Source of the DNA: Herbaspirillum huttiense
GTDB taxonomy: Bacteria; Pseudomonadota; Gammaproteobacteria; Burkholderiales; Burkholderiaceae_D
Direction: 5' to 3'
NCBI RefSeq assembly: GCF_004367745.1
Contig: NZ_CP037993.1
Span: 248,001-312,000 of the forward strand
DNA: 64,000 nt
Under the pieces are notes generated by a model. It searched no databases. It saw only the letters and a program-made list of their open reading frames with translations, and had not been told where the DNA came from. The position numbers and the translations under genes are program-made. Of this stretch, positions 18,141 through 26,633 are shown piece after piece. Position 1 is the stretch's first letter; every line of letters starts with the position of its first letter.

Positions 18141-18203
18141 TCGATTCATCGATTCGACATTCAGCTCCGTATCGATTCATCGATGGGGTTGATGAATCGA
18201 TGA
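18141..18203. repeat. three copies of a TCGATTCATCGAT element behind aspS, the last inverted
   Basis: TCGATTCATCGAT occurs at 18141-18153 and again at 18172-18184. A reverse copy (GATGAATCGATGA) lies at 18191-18203. The second and third make a perfect 11 bp stem (18171-18181 with 18191-18201) around a nine-base loop. The first copy begins one base after the aspS stop codon. The array is 13 bp ahead of the terminator and is not itself T-tailed. It could be an RNA-stabilising or protein-binding structure. Confidence 0.75.
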
Positions 18204-18216
18204 GGGCAGCAACAAG

Positions 18217-18246
18217 AAGCGCGTGCAGAAATGCACGCGCTTTTTT
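18217..18246 (+). terminator. intrinsic terminator of aspS
   Basis: An 11 bp perfect stem (18217-18227 with 18232-18242) has a GAAA loop and runs into six or more T residues. Confidence 0.92.
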
Positions 18247-18425
18247 CATTCCGGCAGCGGATTCCTAAACGATATAAACAATATAAAAATTTAAGGCGAA
18301 AAATCGCCAAATCATTTACGCATGCATGCGCACAGAGCATGGCGGCATGCACAGATATCATTTCCGCCCGTCACCCGCTGACCCTATTATCGGCCGCATA
18401 TCAACGTCTGACATGAGGGGAGAGC
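18247..18425. other. AT-rich control region of the MFS-amidohydrolase unit
   Basis: This 179 bp upstream region is distinctly AT-rich around 18265-18315, with two ATATAAA boxes, a small GGCGA-AAAA-TCGCC hairpin (18295-18308) and a 12 bp palindrome CGCATGCATGCG at 18319-18330. These are candidate promoter and operator elements. No single promoter can be assigned with confidence. Confidence 0.4.
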
Positions 18426-19727
18426 ATGCAAGCAACGACATTACCAGCCGGCGGGATTCCGGTGGTGACCAATCACCAGCGCCGCCGCGCGATCATTGCC
18501 ACCGTGATCGGCAATGGTCTCGAATGGTTCGATTTCACCGTCTACAGTTTCTTCGCGGTGATCATTGCCAAGCTGTTCTTCCCGACCGGTAACGACCTGA
18601 CCTCCCTGCTGCTGGCGGTGGCCACCTTCGGTGTCGGCTTCTTCATGCGCCCGGTGGGCGGCATCTTGCTCGGCATCTACGCCGACCGCGTGGGCCGCAA
18701 GGCGGCGCTGTCAGTCACCATCCTGCTCATGGCGGTGGGCACCACCATGATCGGCCTGGCACCGACCTACGAGAGCGTGGGCCTGTTCGCCCCGCTCATC
18801 ATCGTCGTGGCGCGCCTGCTGCAAGGCTTCTCGGCCGGCGGCGAAATGGGCAGCGCAACTGCCTTCCTGACCGAATATGCGCCCGAGCGTGAACGCGCCT
18901 ATTACTCCAGCTGGATCCAGGCCAGCATCGGCGTGGCCGTGCTGCTGGGTGCAGCCGTCGGTACCTTCGTCACCACCAGCCTGGATCCGCAGGCGCTGGC
19001 CAGCTGGGGCTGGCGACTGCCCTTCCTGCTGGGCATCATCATCGGCCCGGTGGGTTACTACATCCGCAATCACCTCGAAGAAACCCCGACCTTCCTGGAA
19101 GAAAAGGACAAGACCGATTCGCCCTTGAAGGAAGTGATCCGCAACTTCCCGCGCGAGACTTCGGCCAGCTTTTCGATGGTGATCCTGTGGACGGTCTGTA
19201 CCTATGTGCTGCTGTTCTACATGCCGACCTACTCGGTCAAGGTCCTGAAGCTGCCGCAGACCACCGGCTTCATCGCCGGCATGGTCGGTGGACTCTGCAT
19301 CATGGTGCTGGCCCCCATCGTCGGCCGCCTGGCTGACCGCATCGGACGCCGTCCGTTGCTCTCCGGTGCCGCCGCGCTGATCCTGCTGCTGGCCTATCCC
19401 ATGTTCGCTTACATCAACAGCGCGCCCAGCCTGTCCACGCTGCTGATCTTCCAGCTGGTCTTCGGCACCCTGATTGCGGCCTATACCGGCCCCATCCTGG
19501 CGGCCTTCTCCGAACTGTTCCCGGCCAAGGTGCTTTCCACCGGCCTGTCGGTGGCCTACAACCTGGCCGTGACCATCTTCGGCGGCTTTGCTTCCTTCTT
19601 CATCACCTGGCTGATCGCTGCCACCGGCAACAACATGGCCCCGGCCTTCTACGTGATGATCGCCGCTGCCATCAGCTTCGTCGGCACCCGCTTCGTGCGT
19701 GAGCCGCAGTACCTGCAACAACACTGA
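18426..19727 (+). CDS. MHS-family MFS transporter (metabolite:H+ symporter)
   Basis: The 433-residue product is a 12-helix inner-membrane secondary transporter. GNGLEWFDFTVYSFFAVIIAKLFFP and the loop 2-3 sequence GIYADRVGRKAAL are diagnostic of the metabolite:H+ symporter branch of the major facilitator superfamily (citrate, alpha-ketoglutarate, proline/betaine, shikimate types). LLQGFSAGGEMGSATAFLTEYAPERER is a further family mark. The substrate is unknown. The amidohydrolase gene follows after 8 bp, so the pair probably takes up and hydrolyses the same compound. Confidence 0.93.
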   Translation: MQATTLPAGGIPVVTNHQRRRAIIATVIGNGLEWFDFTVYSFFAVIIAKLFFPTGNDLTSLLLAVATFGVGFFMRPVGGILLGIYADRVGRKAALSVTILLMAVGTTMIGLAPTYESVGLFAPLIIVVARLLQGFSAGGEMGSATAFLTEYAPERERAYYSSWIQASIGVAVLLGAAVGTFVTTSLDPQALASWGWRLPFLLGIIIGPVGYYIRNHLEETPTFLEEKDKTDSPLKEVIRNFPRETSASFSMVILWTVCTYVLLFYMPTYSVKVLKLPQTTGFIAGMVGGLCIMVLAPIVGRLADRIGRRPLLSGAAALILLLAYPMFAYINSAPSLSTLLIFQLVFGTLIAAYTGPILAAFSELFPAKVLSTGLSVAYNLAVTIFGGFASFFITWLIAATGNNMAPAFYVMIAAAISFVGTRFVREPQYLQQH

Positions 19728-19735
19728 AATTCGCC

Positions 19736-20965
19736 ATGACCAAGATTCTCCTGAAGGGCGGCAACGTCCTCGACCCGGCCCTGGGCAGCCTGTTCCCGCG
19801 CCATGATGTCCTGATTGAAAAAGACCGCATCATCGATGTCTCCGCCACCCCGCTGGAGGTGAGCGGCGCACGCGTGATCGACGTCACCGGCAAGACCGTC
19901 ATGCCCGGCCTGATCGATTGCCACGTGCACGTGCTGGCCTCGCTGGCCAACCTGGGCCTGAATGCCTTGCAACCCGGCTCGCTGACTTCGATTCGCGCCT
20001 TGCCCATCGTCGAAGCCATGTTGAATCGCGGCTTCACCAGCGTGCGTGATGCCGGTGGTGCCGACTGGGGCCTGGCGCAAGCCATCGCCATCGGCCTGGT
20101 ACCGGGACCGCGCATCTTCCCCTCGGGCAAGGCGCTGTCGCAGACTGGTGGCCATGGCGATTTCCGGCCGCGTTCCGATGTGCTGGAGCCGTGCTCCTGC
20201 GCCTTCCGCGCCGGTGCCATTGCGCGCGTGGCCGATGGTGTGGATGCCGTGCGGCTGGCTGCCCGCGAAGAATTGCAGAAGGGCGCAACCCAGATCAAGA
20301 TCATGGCCTCGGGCGGCGTCGCTTCGCCGACCGACCCCATCGGCAATACCCAATACAGCGAAGATGAAATCCGCGCCATCGTGGCCGAAGCCGAAGCCGC
20401 GCAGACCTACGTGATGGCGCATGCCTACACCGGCCGCGCCATTGCCCGTGCCGTGCGCTGCGGCGTGCGCACCATCGAGCACGGCAACCTGGTCGATGCC
20501 GAGGCCGCACGCGTGATGCGCGAGCACGGTGCCTTCGTGGTGCCCACGCTGGTCACCTACGATTCGCTGGCCCGTGATGGCGCGCGCCTGGGCCTGCCGC
20601 CGGATTCGGTGGCCAAGATCGAATCGGTGCGCCAGGCCGGCCGTGACTCGCTGCGCATCTATGCCGAGCACGGCGTGCAGATGGGCTTCGGCTCGGACCT
20701 GCTGGGCGAGATGCATCAGGATCAATCGACCGAATTCCTGATCCGCGCCGAGATCCTGGGCAACCTGGAAACCATCCGCTCGGCCACCTCGATTGCCGCT
20801 GCGATCCTGCAGCGCGAAGGCGAATTGGGCACCGTGCGCGCCGGTGCGCTGGCCGACCTGATCGTGGTCGACGGCAATCCGCTGCAAGACATCACGCTGC
20901 TGACCGGCCAGGGTGAACACCTGTCGCTGGTCATGCAATCCGGCCACATCCACCGCAGCCGCTGA
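19736..20965 (+). CDS. metal-dependent amidohydrolase (imidazolonepropionase/prolidase-like branch)
   Basis: The 409-residue product is a TIM-barrel amidohydrolase. Metal ligands are H63 and H65 in GLIDCHVHV, the probable carboxylated lysine in ATQIKIMASGG, His in MAHAYTG and IEHGN, and the late Asp in FGSDLLG. The GGVASPTDP loop and the small beta-sandwich at both ends are typical of the group that includes Xaa-Pro dipeptidases, aryldialkylphosphatase-like enzymes and imidazolonepropionase relatives. The substrate is unknown but is probably an amide or cyclic amide brought in by the upstream MHS transporter. No signal peptide is present. Confidence 0.9.
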   Translation: MTKILLKGGNVLDPALGSLFPRHDVLIEKDRIIDVSATPLEVSGARVIDVTGKTVMPGLIDCHVHVLASLANLGLNALQPGSLTSIRALPIVEAMLNRGFTSVRDAGGADWGLAQAIAIGLVPGPRIFPSGKALSQTGGHGDFRPRSDVLEPCSCAFRAGAIARVADGVDAVRLAAREELQKGATQIKIMASGGVASPTDPIGNTQYSEDEIRAIVAEAEAAQTYVMAHAYTGRAIARAVRCGVRTIEHGNLVDAEAARVMREHGAFVVPTLVTYDSLARDGARLGLPPDSVAKIESVRQAGRDSLRIYAEHGVQMGFGSDLLGEMHQDQSTEFLIRAEILGNLETIRSATSIAAAILQREGELGTVRAGALADLIVVDGNPLQDITLLTGQGEHLSLVMQSGHIHRSR

Positions 20966-21085
20966 TCGCCGGCACTGCGTCGTTTGCGCCGCAGCTTTCC
21001 GCACCTCATGGGAAAGCTGCGGCGGGCATGCTTTTCGCTCTACCATCTCGACCTGGATGAGACCTTTCGAGCCGGAGCGCCGACC

Positions 21086-21991
21086 ATGCGTATATCGCCC
21101 CTTCCCCCATTACCTTCGCTGATCGCCTTCGAGGCGGCCATGCGCCATGGCAGCTTCACCCGCGCGGCGGCTGAACTGCACCTCACGCAAAGCGCCATCA
21201 GCCGCCAGATCGCCCAGCTGGAGCGCTTTCTCGGCAAGAAGCTGTTCCTGCGCGAGCCGCGCGCGTTGCGCCTGACGGTGAGCGGCCAGCGCTATGCCGC
21301 GCTGGTGCAGCGCCTGCTGGTCGATTGCGCTGAAGCCACTGAAGACATCATGAAGCGCAAGGGCCATCAGGAACTGACGGTGGCCTGTTCGCAGGGGGTG
21401 GCGGTGCTGTGGCTGACACCTCGCCTGGCGCGGTTTCGCGCCCAGCATCCGGATTGCCACCTGCGCCTGGTGGTCAATGACAGCCTGGCCCAGCTGTCCG
21501 AAACCGATTTCGACATGGGCATCTACTTTCTGCGCGATGGCCCGCCCTCGGGCCTGGCGGTGCGCCGCCTGTATGACGAGGAAGTGTTCCCGGTCTGCTC
21601 CCCGGCCTATCTGAAGGGCCGCACGCTGGCCCCTGCCGACCTGCCGCAGGAGACCCTGCTGATGCTGGAGGACGGGCAGCGTCAGTGGATGTCCTGGCAG
21701 AACTGGCTGGCGCACAACGGGGTGGACGATGTGCGCATCGAACAGCAGATACTGTCGAACCAATATCCGGTGCTGTTGCAACTGGCCATGGAAGGGCAGG
21801 GTATCGTGCTGGCCTGGCGTCACATGATCGACGCCTGCATGGAACAAGGGCTGCTGGTGCGCGCCTGTGAAGCCAATGCCAGCTTGGGCGGCGGTTATTA
21901 TGCGGTGTGGCCGCGCGACCGCATCGAGCATGCAGCGGCACGGGCCTTTCGCAGCTGGCTGGTGGCCGAGAGCGAAGCCTCGCTGCTCTGA
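21086..21991 (+). CDS. LysR-type transcriptional regulator, GcvA-like
   Basis: The 301-residue product has an N-terminal winged helix-turn-helix (PLPSLIAFEAAMRHGSFTRAAAELHLTQSAISRQI) followed by a type 2 periplasmic-binding-like effector domain. The N-terminus and lack of a long linker resemble GcvA-type members. The ATG at 21086 behind GGAG is preferred to an upstream in-frame codon. It lies 120 bp after the amidohydrolase on the same strand and is the obvious candidate regulator of the transporter-amidohydrolase pair, although LysR genes more often lie divergent to their targets. Confidence 0.92.
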   Translation: MRISPLPPLPSLIAFEAAMRHGSFTRAAAELHLTQSAISRQIAQLERFLGKKLFLREPRALRLTVSGQRYAALVQRLLVDCAEATEDIMKRKGHQELTVACSQGVAVLWLTPRLARFRAQHPDCHLRLVVNDSLAQLSETDFDMGIYFLRDGPPSGLAVRRLYDEEVFPVCSPAYLKGRTLAPADLPQETLLMLEDGQRQWMSWQNWLAHNGVDDVRIEQQILSNQYPVLLQLAMEGQGIVLAWRHMIDACMEQGLLVRACEANASLGGGYYAVWPRDRIEHAAARAFRSWLVAESEASLL

Positions 21992-22042
21992 AACGCTGCC
22001 GTCCCGATACAATGGAGCCTTTCCCGCATCACGGACAGGCCC

Positions 22043-22546
22043 ATGACGCAAGCCAAGCCCTACAAGATTCCCGAATCGGTGCTGGTGGTGATCCACAGCG
22101 CCGATCAATACGTGTTGTTGATCGAACGGGCCGACCAGCCCGGCTTCTGGCAATCGGTGACCGGTTCCAAGGATGCCCTTGATGAGCCCTTGTCGGAGAC
22201 CGCCCGACGCGAGGTGGAGGAAGAAACCGGCATCGTGGTGGCCGACACCGGCGTAGACTCCTTGCAGGACGGCGGAAACCGCGTGCCTCGCGCGCATCTG
22301 CGCGACTGGCAACTTTCCAACATCTATGACATCTATCCGGTCTGGCGGCACCGCTATGCGCCGGGCGTGACGAGAAACACCGAACATGTCTTTGGCTTGC
22401 TGGTGCCCCGTGATATTCCGGTGACGCTGGCCCCGCGCGAGCACACCCGTCATGTCTGGCTGCCGTATCGCGAGGCGGCCGACCGCTGTTTCTCGCCCTC
22501 CAATGCGGAAGCGATCCTGCAGTTGCCGCGCTATCTGGCGACCTAG
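22043..22546 (+). CDS. nudB: dihydroneopterin triphosphate diphosphatase (Nudix)
   Basis: NudB (167 residues) removes pyrophosphate from dihydroneopterin triphosphate in folate synthesis. The Nudix box starts at G41 (GSKDALDEPLSETA) and ends with the metal-binding R56-E57-V58-E59-E60-E61-T62-G63. The first half of the box is one residue longer than the strict consensus. The N-terminal KIPESVLVVIH and the late TRNTEHVFGLLVP are typical of NudB. It begins a three-gene run, nudB, EEP hydrolase, clsB, common in betaproteobacteria. Confidence 0.9.
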   Translation: MTQAKPYKIPESVLVVIHSADQYVLLIERADQPGFWQSVTGSKDALDEPLSETARREVEEETGIVVADTGVDSLQDGGNRVPRAHLRDWQLSNIYDIYPVWRHRYAPGVTRNTEHVFGLLVPRDIPVTLAPREHTRHVWLPYREAADRCFSPSNAEAILQLPRYLAT

Positions 22547-22600
22547 CCAGCGTCTTGCGCGGGACCGCCACCGGACAAGAACAAGAGAAAGGTTGCATCG

Positions 22601-23398
22601 ATGAAGCTGCGCGTTGCCACATACAACATCCACAAGGGCGTGACCTCCTTTGCCGGCCGCCCGCGCATCCTGGCGCTGAAGCAGGCGCTGGCACAACTGG
22701 ATCCGGACATCCTGTTCCTGCAGGAAGTGCAGGGCCGCCACGACCTCAACGCCCTGCGCCACGCCTCCAACTGGCCGCAGCAGGGGCAGCATGAATATCT
22801 TGCCGGTGATACCCACCACGCCGCCTACGGCATGAATGCCGTGTATGACCATGGCCATCATGGCAATGCGCTCATTTCGCGTTTTGAAATCGCTTCCATC
22901 CGCAACCAGGATGTGTCGGACCATGCCTATGAGTCACGTGGCATTCTGCATTGCGTGGTGCCCATCGAAGGGGTGGAGGTGCATTGCTACGTGATTCACC
23001 TGGGGCTGTTCGCAGGGGGCCGTCGGCGCCAGATCGATGCGCTGATCCAGGCCGTGAGCACCTCCTCGCCGCCGGATGCGCCCTTGCTGATTGCCGGTGA
23101 TTTCAATGACTGGACCAACCAGTTGAGCCGCACGTTGTACCAGAACCTGGGCGTGACCGAAGTGTTCGATCAGCCGCAGCCCAATGCGCGCGGCGTGATG
23201 CATGGCTTGCGCCGACTCGGTGGCTTGTCGGCACCGATCCGCCCGGCACGGACTTTTCCGGCCATGATGCCGTGGCTGCGATTGGACCGCATCTATGTGC
23301 GAGGTTTCCGCGTGGAAATGGCGGAGGTCCTCAAGGATGGCCCCTGGGCGCGCCTGTCGGACCATGCCCCGATCGTGACCGAACTGCAGCTGGCCTGA
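22601..23398 (+). CDS. endonuclease/exonuclease/phosphatase (EEP) family protein
   Basis: The 265-residue product has the EEP fold: ATYNIHKGVTS at the N-terminus, the metal-binding Glu in FLQEVQGRHD, the catalytic core with GDFNDW (residues about 167-172) and the C-terminal SDHAPIVTEL. Such proteins are Mg-dependent phosphodiesterases acting on nucleic acids or phospholipid-like substrates. It lies between nudB and clsB and ends two bases before the clsB start, so the two are very probably cotranscribed. A role with phospholipids is suggested by this context only. Confidence 0.9.
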   Translation: MKLRVATYNIHKGVTSFAGRPRILALKQALAQLDPDILFLQEVQGRHDLNALRHASNWPQQGQHEYLAGDTHHAAYGMNAVYDHGHHGNALISRFEIASIRNQDVSDHAYESRGILHCVVPIEGVEVHCYVIHLGLFAGGRRRQIDALIQAVSTSSPPDAPLLIAGDFNDWTNQLSRTLYQNLGVTEVFDQPQPNARGVMHGLRRLGGLSAPIRPARTFPAMMPWLRLDRIYVRGFRVEMAEVLKDGPWARLSDHAPIVTELQLA

Positions 23399-23400
23399 TC

Positions 23401-24564
23401 TTGCGCCACCTCACCTTTACTGACGGCAACCAGATTGCGCTGCTGCACAGTGGCGCGGGGTTCTATCCCGCCCTGATCAGCGCCATCGACGCGGCACGCG
23501 TCGAGATCTATCTGGAAACTTATATTTTTTCGCTCGACGATACGGGGATGCTGGTCTGCGAAGCCCTGCAAAGAGCCGCCGGACGCGGCGTTGTGGTCTA
23601 TGTCATCAATGACTGGCTCGGCACCGGACGCGAAAATACTAACAAATTGCGCCTTGCCCTGACGGCGGCCGGGGTGCAGCATCGCTCCTTCAATCCCTGG
23701 TTCCGGCGCGGCGTGGCGCGCAGCCATCGGAAGCTGTGCGTGGTGGATCGGCAGGTGGCTTTCGTTGGCGGGCTCAACATCAATGACGACATGGTCTCCG
23801 ACCGTGACCACATCACCGCGCTGCCCGCACCGCGCTGGGATTTCGCCGTGAGCGTGCTCGGGCCGCTGGTGCAGGACATCTATCGTGAAGTGCAGGCGCA
23901 ATGGCTGCGTGTGGGGCGCATGAAACTGAAGGCGCGCTGGCGCAACTTCAAGCGCCTGCGCCATGGCCATCCGGGTCCTGTGCATGACCAGACCCAGGCC
24001 GCGCTGGTGGTGCGCGACAATTTCCGCAACCGGCGCACCATCCAGCGCGCCTATCTGCAGGCGCTGGGGCGTGCGCGCGAGACCGCCTTCCTCGCCAATC
24101 CCTATTTCGCGCCGGGCCGCAAGATGCGCCGTGCGCTGGAAGAAGCCGCCATGCGCGGAGTGAAGGTGACCTTGCTGCTGGGCGTGGGACAGTTCGTGAT
24201 GCAGGATGCGGTGGCGCATTCCTTCTATCCCAAGCTCCTGCGCGCGGGCGTGCGCATCATCGAATACACCCATACGGAACTGCACGCCAAGGTGGCCGTG
24301 GTGGATGACAAATGGGCCACCGTGGGATCGAGCAACTATGACGGCCTCTCGCTGTTCGTCAATCAGGAAGCCAACGTGGTGGTGCAGGATCCGGCATTCG
24401 CCGCTTACCTGCGCCAGGAGATCGAAGCCGGTGCGGCCGGGGGGCGGGTGGTGCACCTGTCGGACTTCCTGCACGTGCCCTGGTACAAGCGGGCGGCGTA
24501 TGGTGCAGCCTTCCTCTTGTATCGCACGGTAATTCACATCATCACGCTCGGAAAGGACGCTTGA
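23401..24564 (+). CDS. clsB: cardiolipin synthase B-type phospholipase D family enzyme
   Basis: The 387-residue product has two HKD motifs: HRKLCVVDRQVAFVGG (first) and HAKVAVVDDKWATVGSSN (second). This and the length fit ClsB (YbhO), which makes cardiolipin from phosphatidylglycerol or related lipids at the inner membrane. There is no N-terminal membrane helix, as in ClsB and unlike ClsA. No ATG is available near the conserved N-terminus, so I place the start at TTG 23401, two bases after the EEP stop; a start inside the EEP gene is possible. The last 30 residues are hydrophobic (YGAAFLLYRTVIHIITLG) and may attach the protein to the membrane. Confidence 0.88.
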   Translation: MRHLTFTDGNQIALLHSGAGFYPALISAIDAARVEIYLETYIFSLDDTGMLVCEALQRAAGRGVVVYVINDWLGTGRENTNKLRLALTAAGVQHRSFNPWFRRGVARSHRKLCVVDRQVAFVGGLNINDDMVSDRDHITALPAPRWDFAVSVLGPLVQDIYREVQAQWLRVGRMKLKARWRNFKRLRHGHPGPVHDQTQAALVVRDNFRNRRTIQRAYLQALGRARETAFLANPYFAPGRKMRRALEEAAMRGVKVTLLLGVGQFVMQDAVAHSFYPKLLRAGVRIIEYTHTELHAKVAVVDDKWATVGSSNYDGLSLFVNQEANVVVQDPAFAAYLRQEIEAGAAGGRVVHLSDFLHVPWYKRAAYGAAFLLYRTVIHIITLGKDA

Positions 24565-24700
24565 GACTTTTTGCCGGGTGTTTGATTTACCGAAAATTCA
24601 CCATATCGCGTTCCAAGCTGAAATCGAATAAGATGACCATCCCGGTTTTCGAAGGACAGCCGTGCGCGGCTTCCTGCCATTTCAATAAAAGGAGCGAGTT

Positions 24701-25876
24701 ATGGATGATGTGGTCATTGTCGCAGCACAGAGAACGGCGATCGGCAAATTCGGCGGATCCTTGTCGAAGATTGCGGCGGCCGATCTGGGTGCGCAAGTCA
24801 TCAAGGCCCTGCTGGCCAAGACCGGCATCAAGCCGGAAGCCATCAGCGAAGTCATCCTCGGCCAGGTGCTCACGGCTGGCCTGGGCCAGAACCCGGCGCG
24901 CCAGTCGGTCATCAAGTCGGGCCTGCCTGACATGGTCCCGGCCTTCGTGGTCGGCAAGGTCTGCGGCAGCGGCCTGAAGGCGGTGCAGCTGGCGGCGCAG
25001 GCGATTCGCTGCGGCGACGCCCAGATCGTCATCGCCGGTGGCCAGGAAAACATGAGCGCCTCGCCGCACGTGCTCAACAACTCGCGTGACGGCTTCCGCA
25101 TGGGCGATGCCAAGCTGACCGACACCATGATCGTCGATGGCCTGTGGGACGTCTACAACCAGTACCACATGGGCATCACCGCCGAGAACGTGGCCAAGAA
25201 GTTCGAGATCAGCCGCGAAGAGCAGGACGCCTTCGCAGCTGCCTCGCAGAACAAGGCTGAAGCGGCGCAGAAGGCCGGCAGGTTCAAGGATGAGATCGTG
25301 CCCATCGAGATCAAGGGCAAGAAGGAAACCGTGGTCTTCGATACCGATGAATTCGTCAAGCACGGCGTGACTGCCGAAGCCCTGGCGGGTCTGCGTCCGG
25401 CCTTCGACAAGGCCGGCACGGTGACCGCCGGCAACGCCTCCGGCATCAACGATGGTGCGGCGGCAGTGGTGGTGACCTCGGCCAAGCTGGCCGCGGAACT
25501 GGGTCTGCCGGTGCTGGCCAGGATCAAGGCGTATTCCTCGGCTGGCCTGGATCCCAGCATCATGGGCATGGGCCCGGTGCCGGCATCGCAGCTGACCTTG
25601 AAGAAGGCCGGCTGGACGCCGCAGGATCTGGACCTGATGGAAATCAACGAAGCCTTCGCCGCGCAAGCCATTGCGGTGAACAAGCAGATGGGCTGGGACA
25701 CCAGCAAGATCAACGTCAATGGCGGCGCCATCGCCCTGGGCCACCCCATCGGTGCCTCGGGCTGCCGCGTGCTGGTGACGCTGCTGCATGAGATGGTGCG
25801 CCGTGATGCCAAGAAGGGCCTGGCGAGCCTGTGTATCGGTGGCGGCATGGGCGTGGCGCTGGCGGTGGAGCGTTGA
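24701..25876 (+). CDS. acetyl-CoA C-acetyltransferase (thiolase II)
   Basis: The 391-residue product is a biosynthetic-type thiolase condensing two acetyl-CoA. The nucleophilic Cys is near residue 88 ([12 protein letters not shown]), the His is in [14 protein letters not shown], and the second Cys is in the C-terminal [12 protein letters not shown]. Length and the [17 protein letters not shown] region fit the PhaA/AtoB group, so it may supply acetoacetyl-CoA for polyhydroxybutyrate synthesis or for acetoacetate use. The ATG follows AAAAGGAGCG. It is a single gene with its own terminator. No phaB or phaC is adjacent, so a specific gene name is not given. Confidence 0.95.
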   Translation: MDDVVIVAAQRTAIGKFGGSLSKIAAADLGAQVIKALLAKTGIKPEAISEVILGQVLTAGLGQNPARQSVIKSGLPDMVPAFVVGKVCGSGLKAVQLAAQAIRCGDAQIVIAGGQENMSASPHVLNNSRDGFRMGDAKLTDTMIVDGLWDVYNQYHMGITAENVAKKFEISREEQDAFAAASQNKAEAAQKAGRFKDEIVPIEIKGKKETVVFDTDEFVKHGVTAEALAGLRPAFDKAGTVTAGNASGINDGAAAVVVTSAKLAAELGLPVLARIKAYSSAGLDPSIMGMGPVPASQLTLKKAGWTPQDLDLMEINEAFAAQAIAVNKQMGWDTSKINVNGGAIALGHPIGASGCRVLVTLLHEMVRRDAKKGLASLCIGGGMGVALAVER

Positions 25877-25904
25877 GCCTGTTGATGCGCTTGTCGTGAT
25901 GAAG

Positions 25905-25936
25905 AAACGCCGGCTTTTCAGCCGGCGTTTTTCTTT
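25905..25936 (+). terminator. intrinsic terminator behind the thiolase
   Basis: A 10 bp perfect stem (AAACGCCGGC at 25905-25914 with GCCGGCGTTT at 25921-25930) is followed by TTCTTT. Its A-rich left arm means it may also stop minus-strand transcription leaving the type VI island. Confidence 0.9.
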
Positions 25937-25961
25937 GGGGCAAGATCGGGAGGCCCGCCGA

Positions 25962-26633
25962 TCAGCTTCCTTTTGCCATTGGTTCTTCCGCACTGAAATT
26001 GCGGATCGTGATGGCTTTGCGGCCTGAGGGCAGGGGCTGATTCGCTTGATCCAGCCATTGCCATTCAATTTCTTTCGGAGAGATCTCCAGCCCGCGATCA
26101 CGTGGATCGGGGAAGGGCTGCCCTTCTTCGACATAGGCTTGGCGGTTCCACTGGTTGAAGACCTTGGCCAGCGGATGGGCCGGATCAATTCGTCCGTGCC
26201 AGATACCGGTAGCGGGTGCAGGAAGCAAGCCTGTGGCGCGCAGTTCGCGTGAAGGAACGGGGATCTCGCGCAGCACGCCTTGGGGGACGCGCCAGTCTGG
26301 GACATGTCGTGCAGCTGGCGCTTTGGGAACCGGTATGCCGAGATAGTGGAAACGAAGAACGCCAGACTCTTTTGTGATGTCGTCAGGGGGAGTGAAGGAT
26401 TCGCCCTGCTCGTAGTGCATGGGTACCTGAGCGTTATTCCAGGCGACTTGGCGGGGGGTGTAGGGTTTGACTAATTGGGCGATCCAATAACCGCTGATGA
26501 CGGCATTGGTGTTTGGATGCTGGATCAGAGGGCCACCTTGTGGCTCGTCAGGGAGGGCAAAGCCGTCGGGGATGCGCGAACCTTCAGGCCAGCCGGTGGC
26601 GAACGCAGATCGTGTACCCGCTGGATTTTCTGA
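25962..26633 (-). pseudogene. unassigned C-terminal fragment downstream of the Tle5-like gene
   Basis: This minus-strand frame is open for 223 codons, from just after a TGA at 26634-26636 to the stop at 25962. Its first ATG is only at 26420, and that ATG lies within an evidently continuous protein: good-quality sequence such as WPEGSRIPDGFALPDEP and NAVISGYWIAQLVKPYTP is encoded upstream of it. It overlaps the end of the Tle5-like frame by 109 bp, shifted by one base. The product has hydrophilic, Pro- and Trp-rich sequence (HYLGIPVPKAPA, GRIDPAHPLAKVFNQW, EIEWQWLDQ) and no HKD motif. I do not recognise it. It is either the rest of the broken effector or the 3' remnant of another effector joined by deletion. 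Confidence 0.55.

Noticed and set aside
24587-26305. A 572-codon minus-strand frame joining the end of the effector region to the antisense of the thiolase
   Set aside because: Most of it is antisense to the thiolase gene and crosses its terminator; the part over the effector fragment is in the wrong frame.
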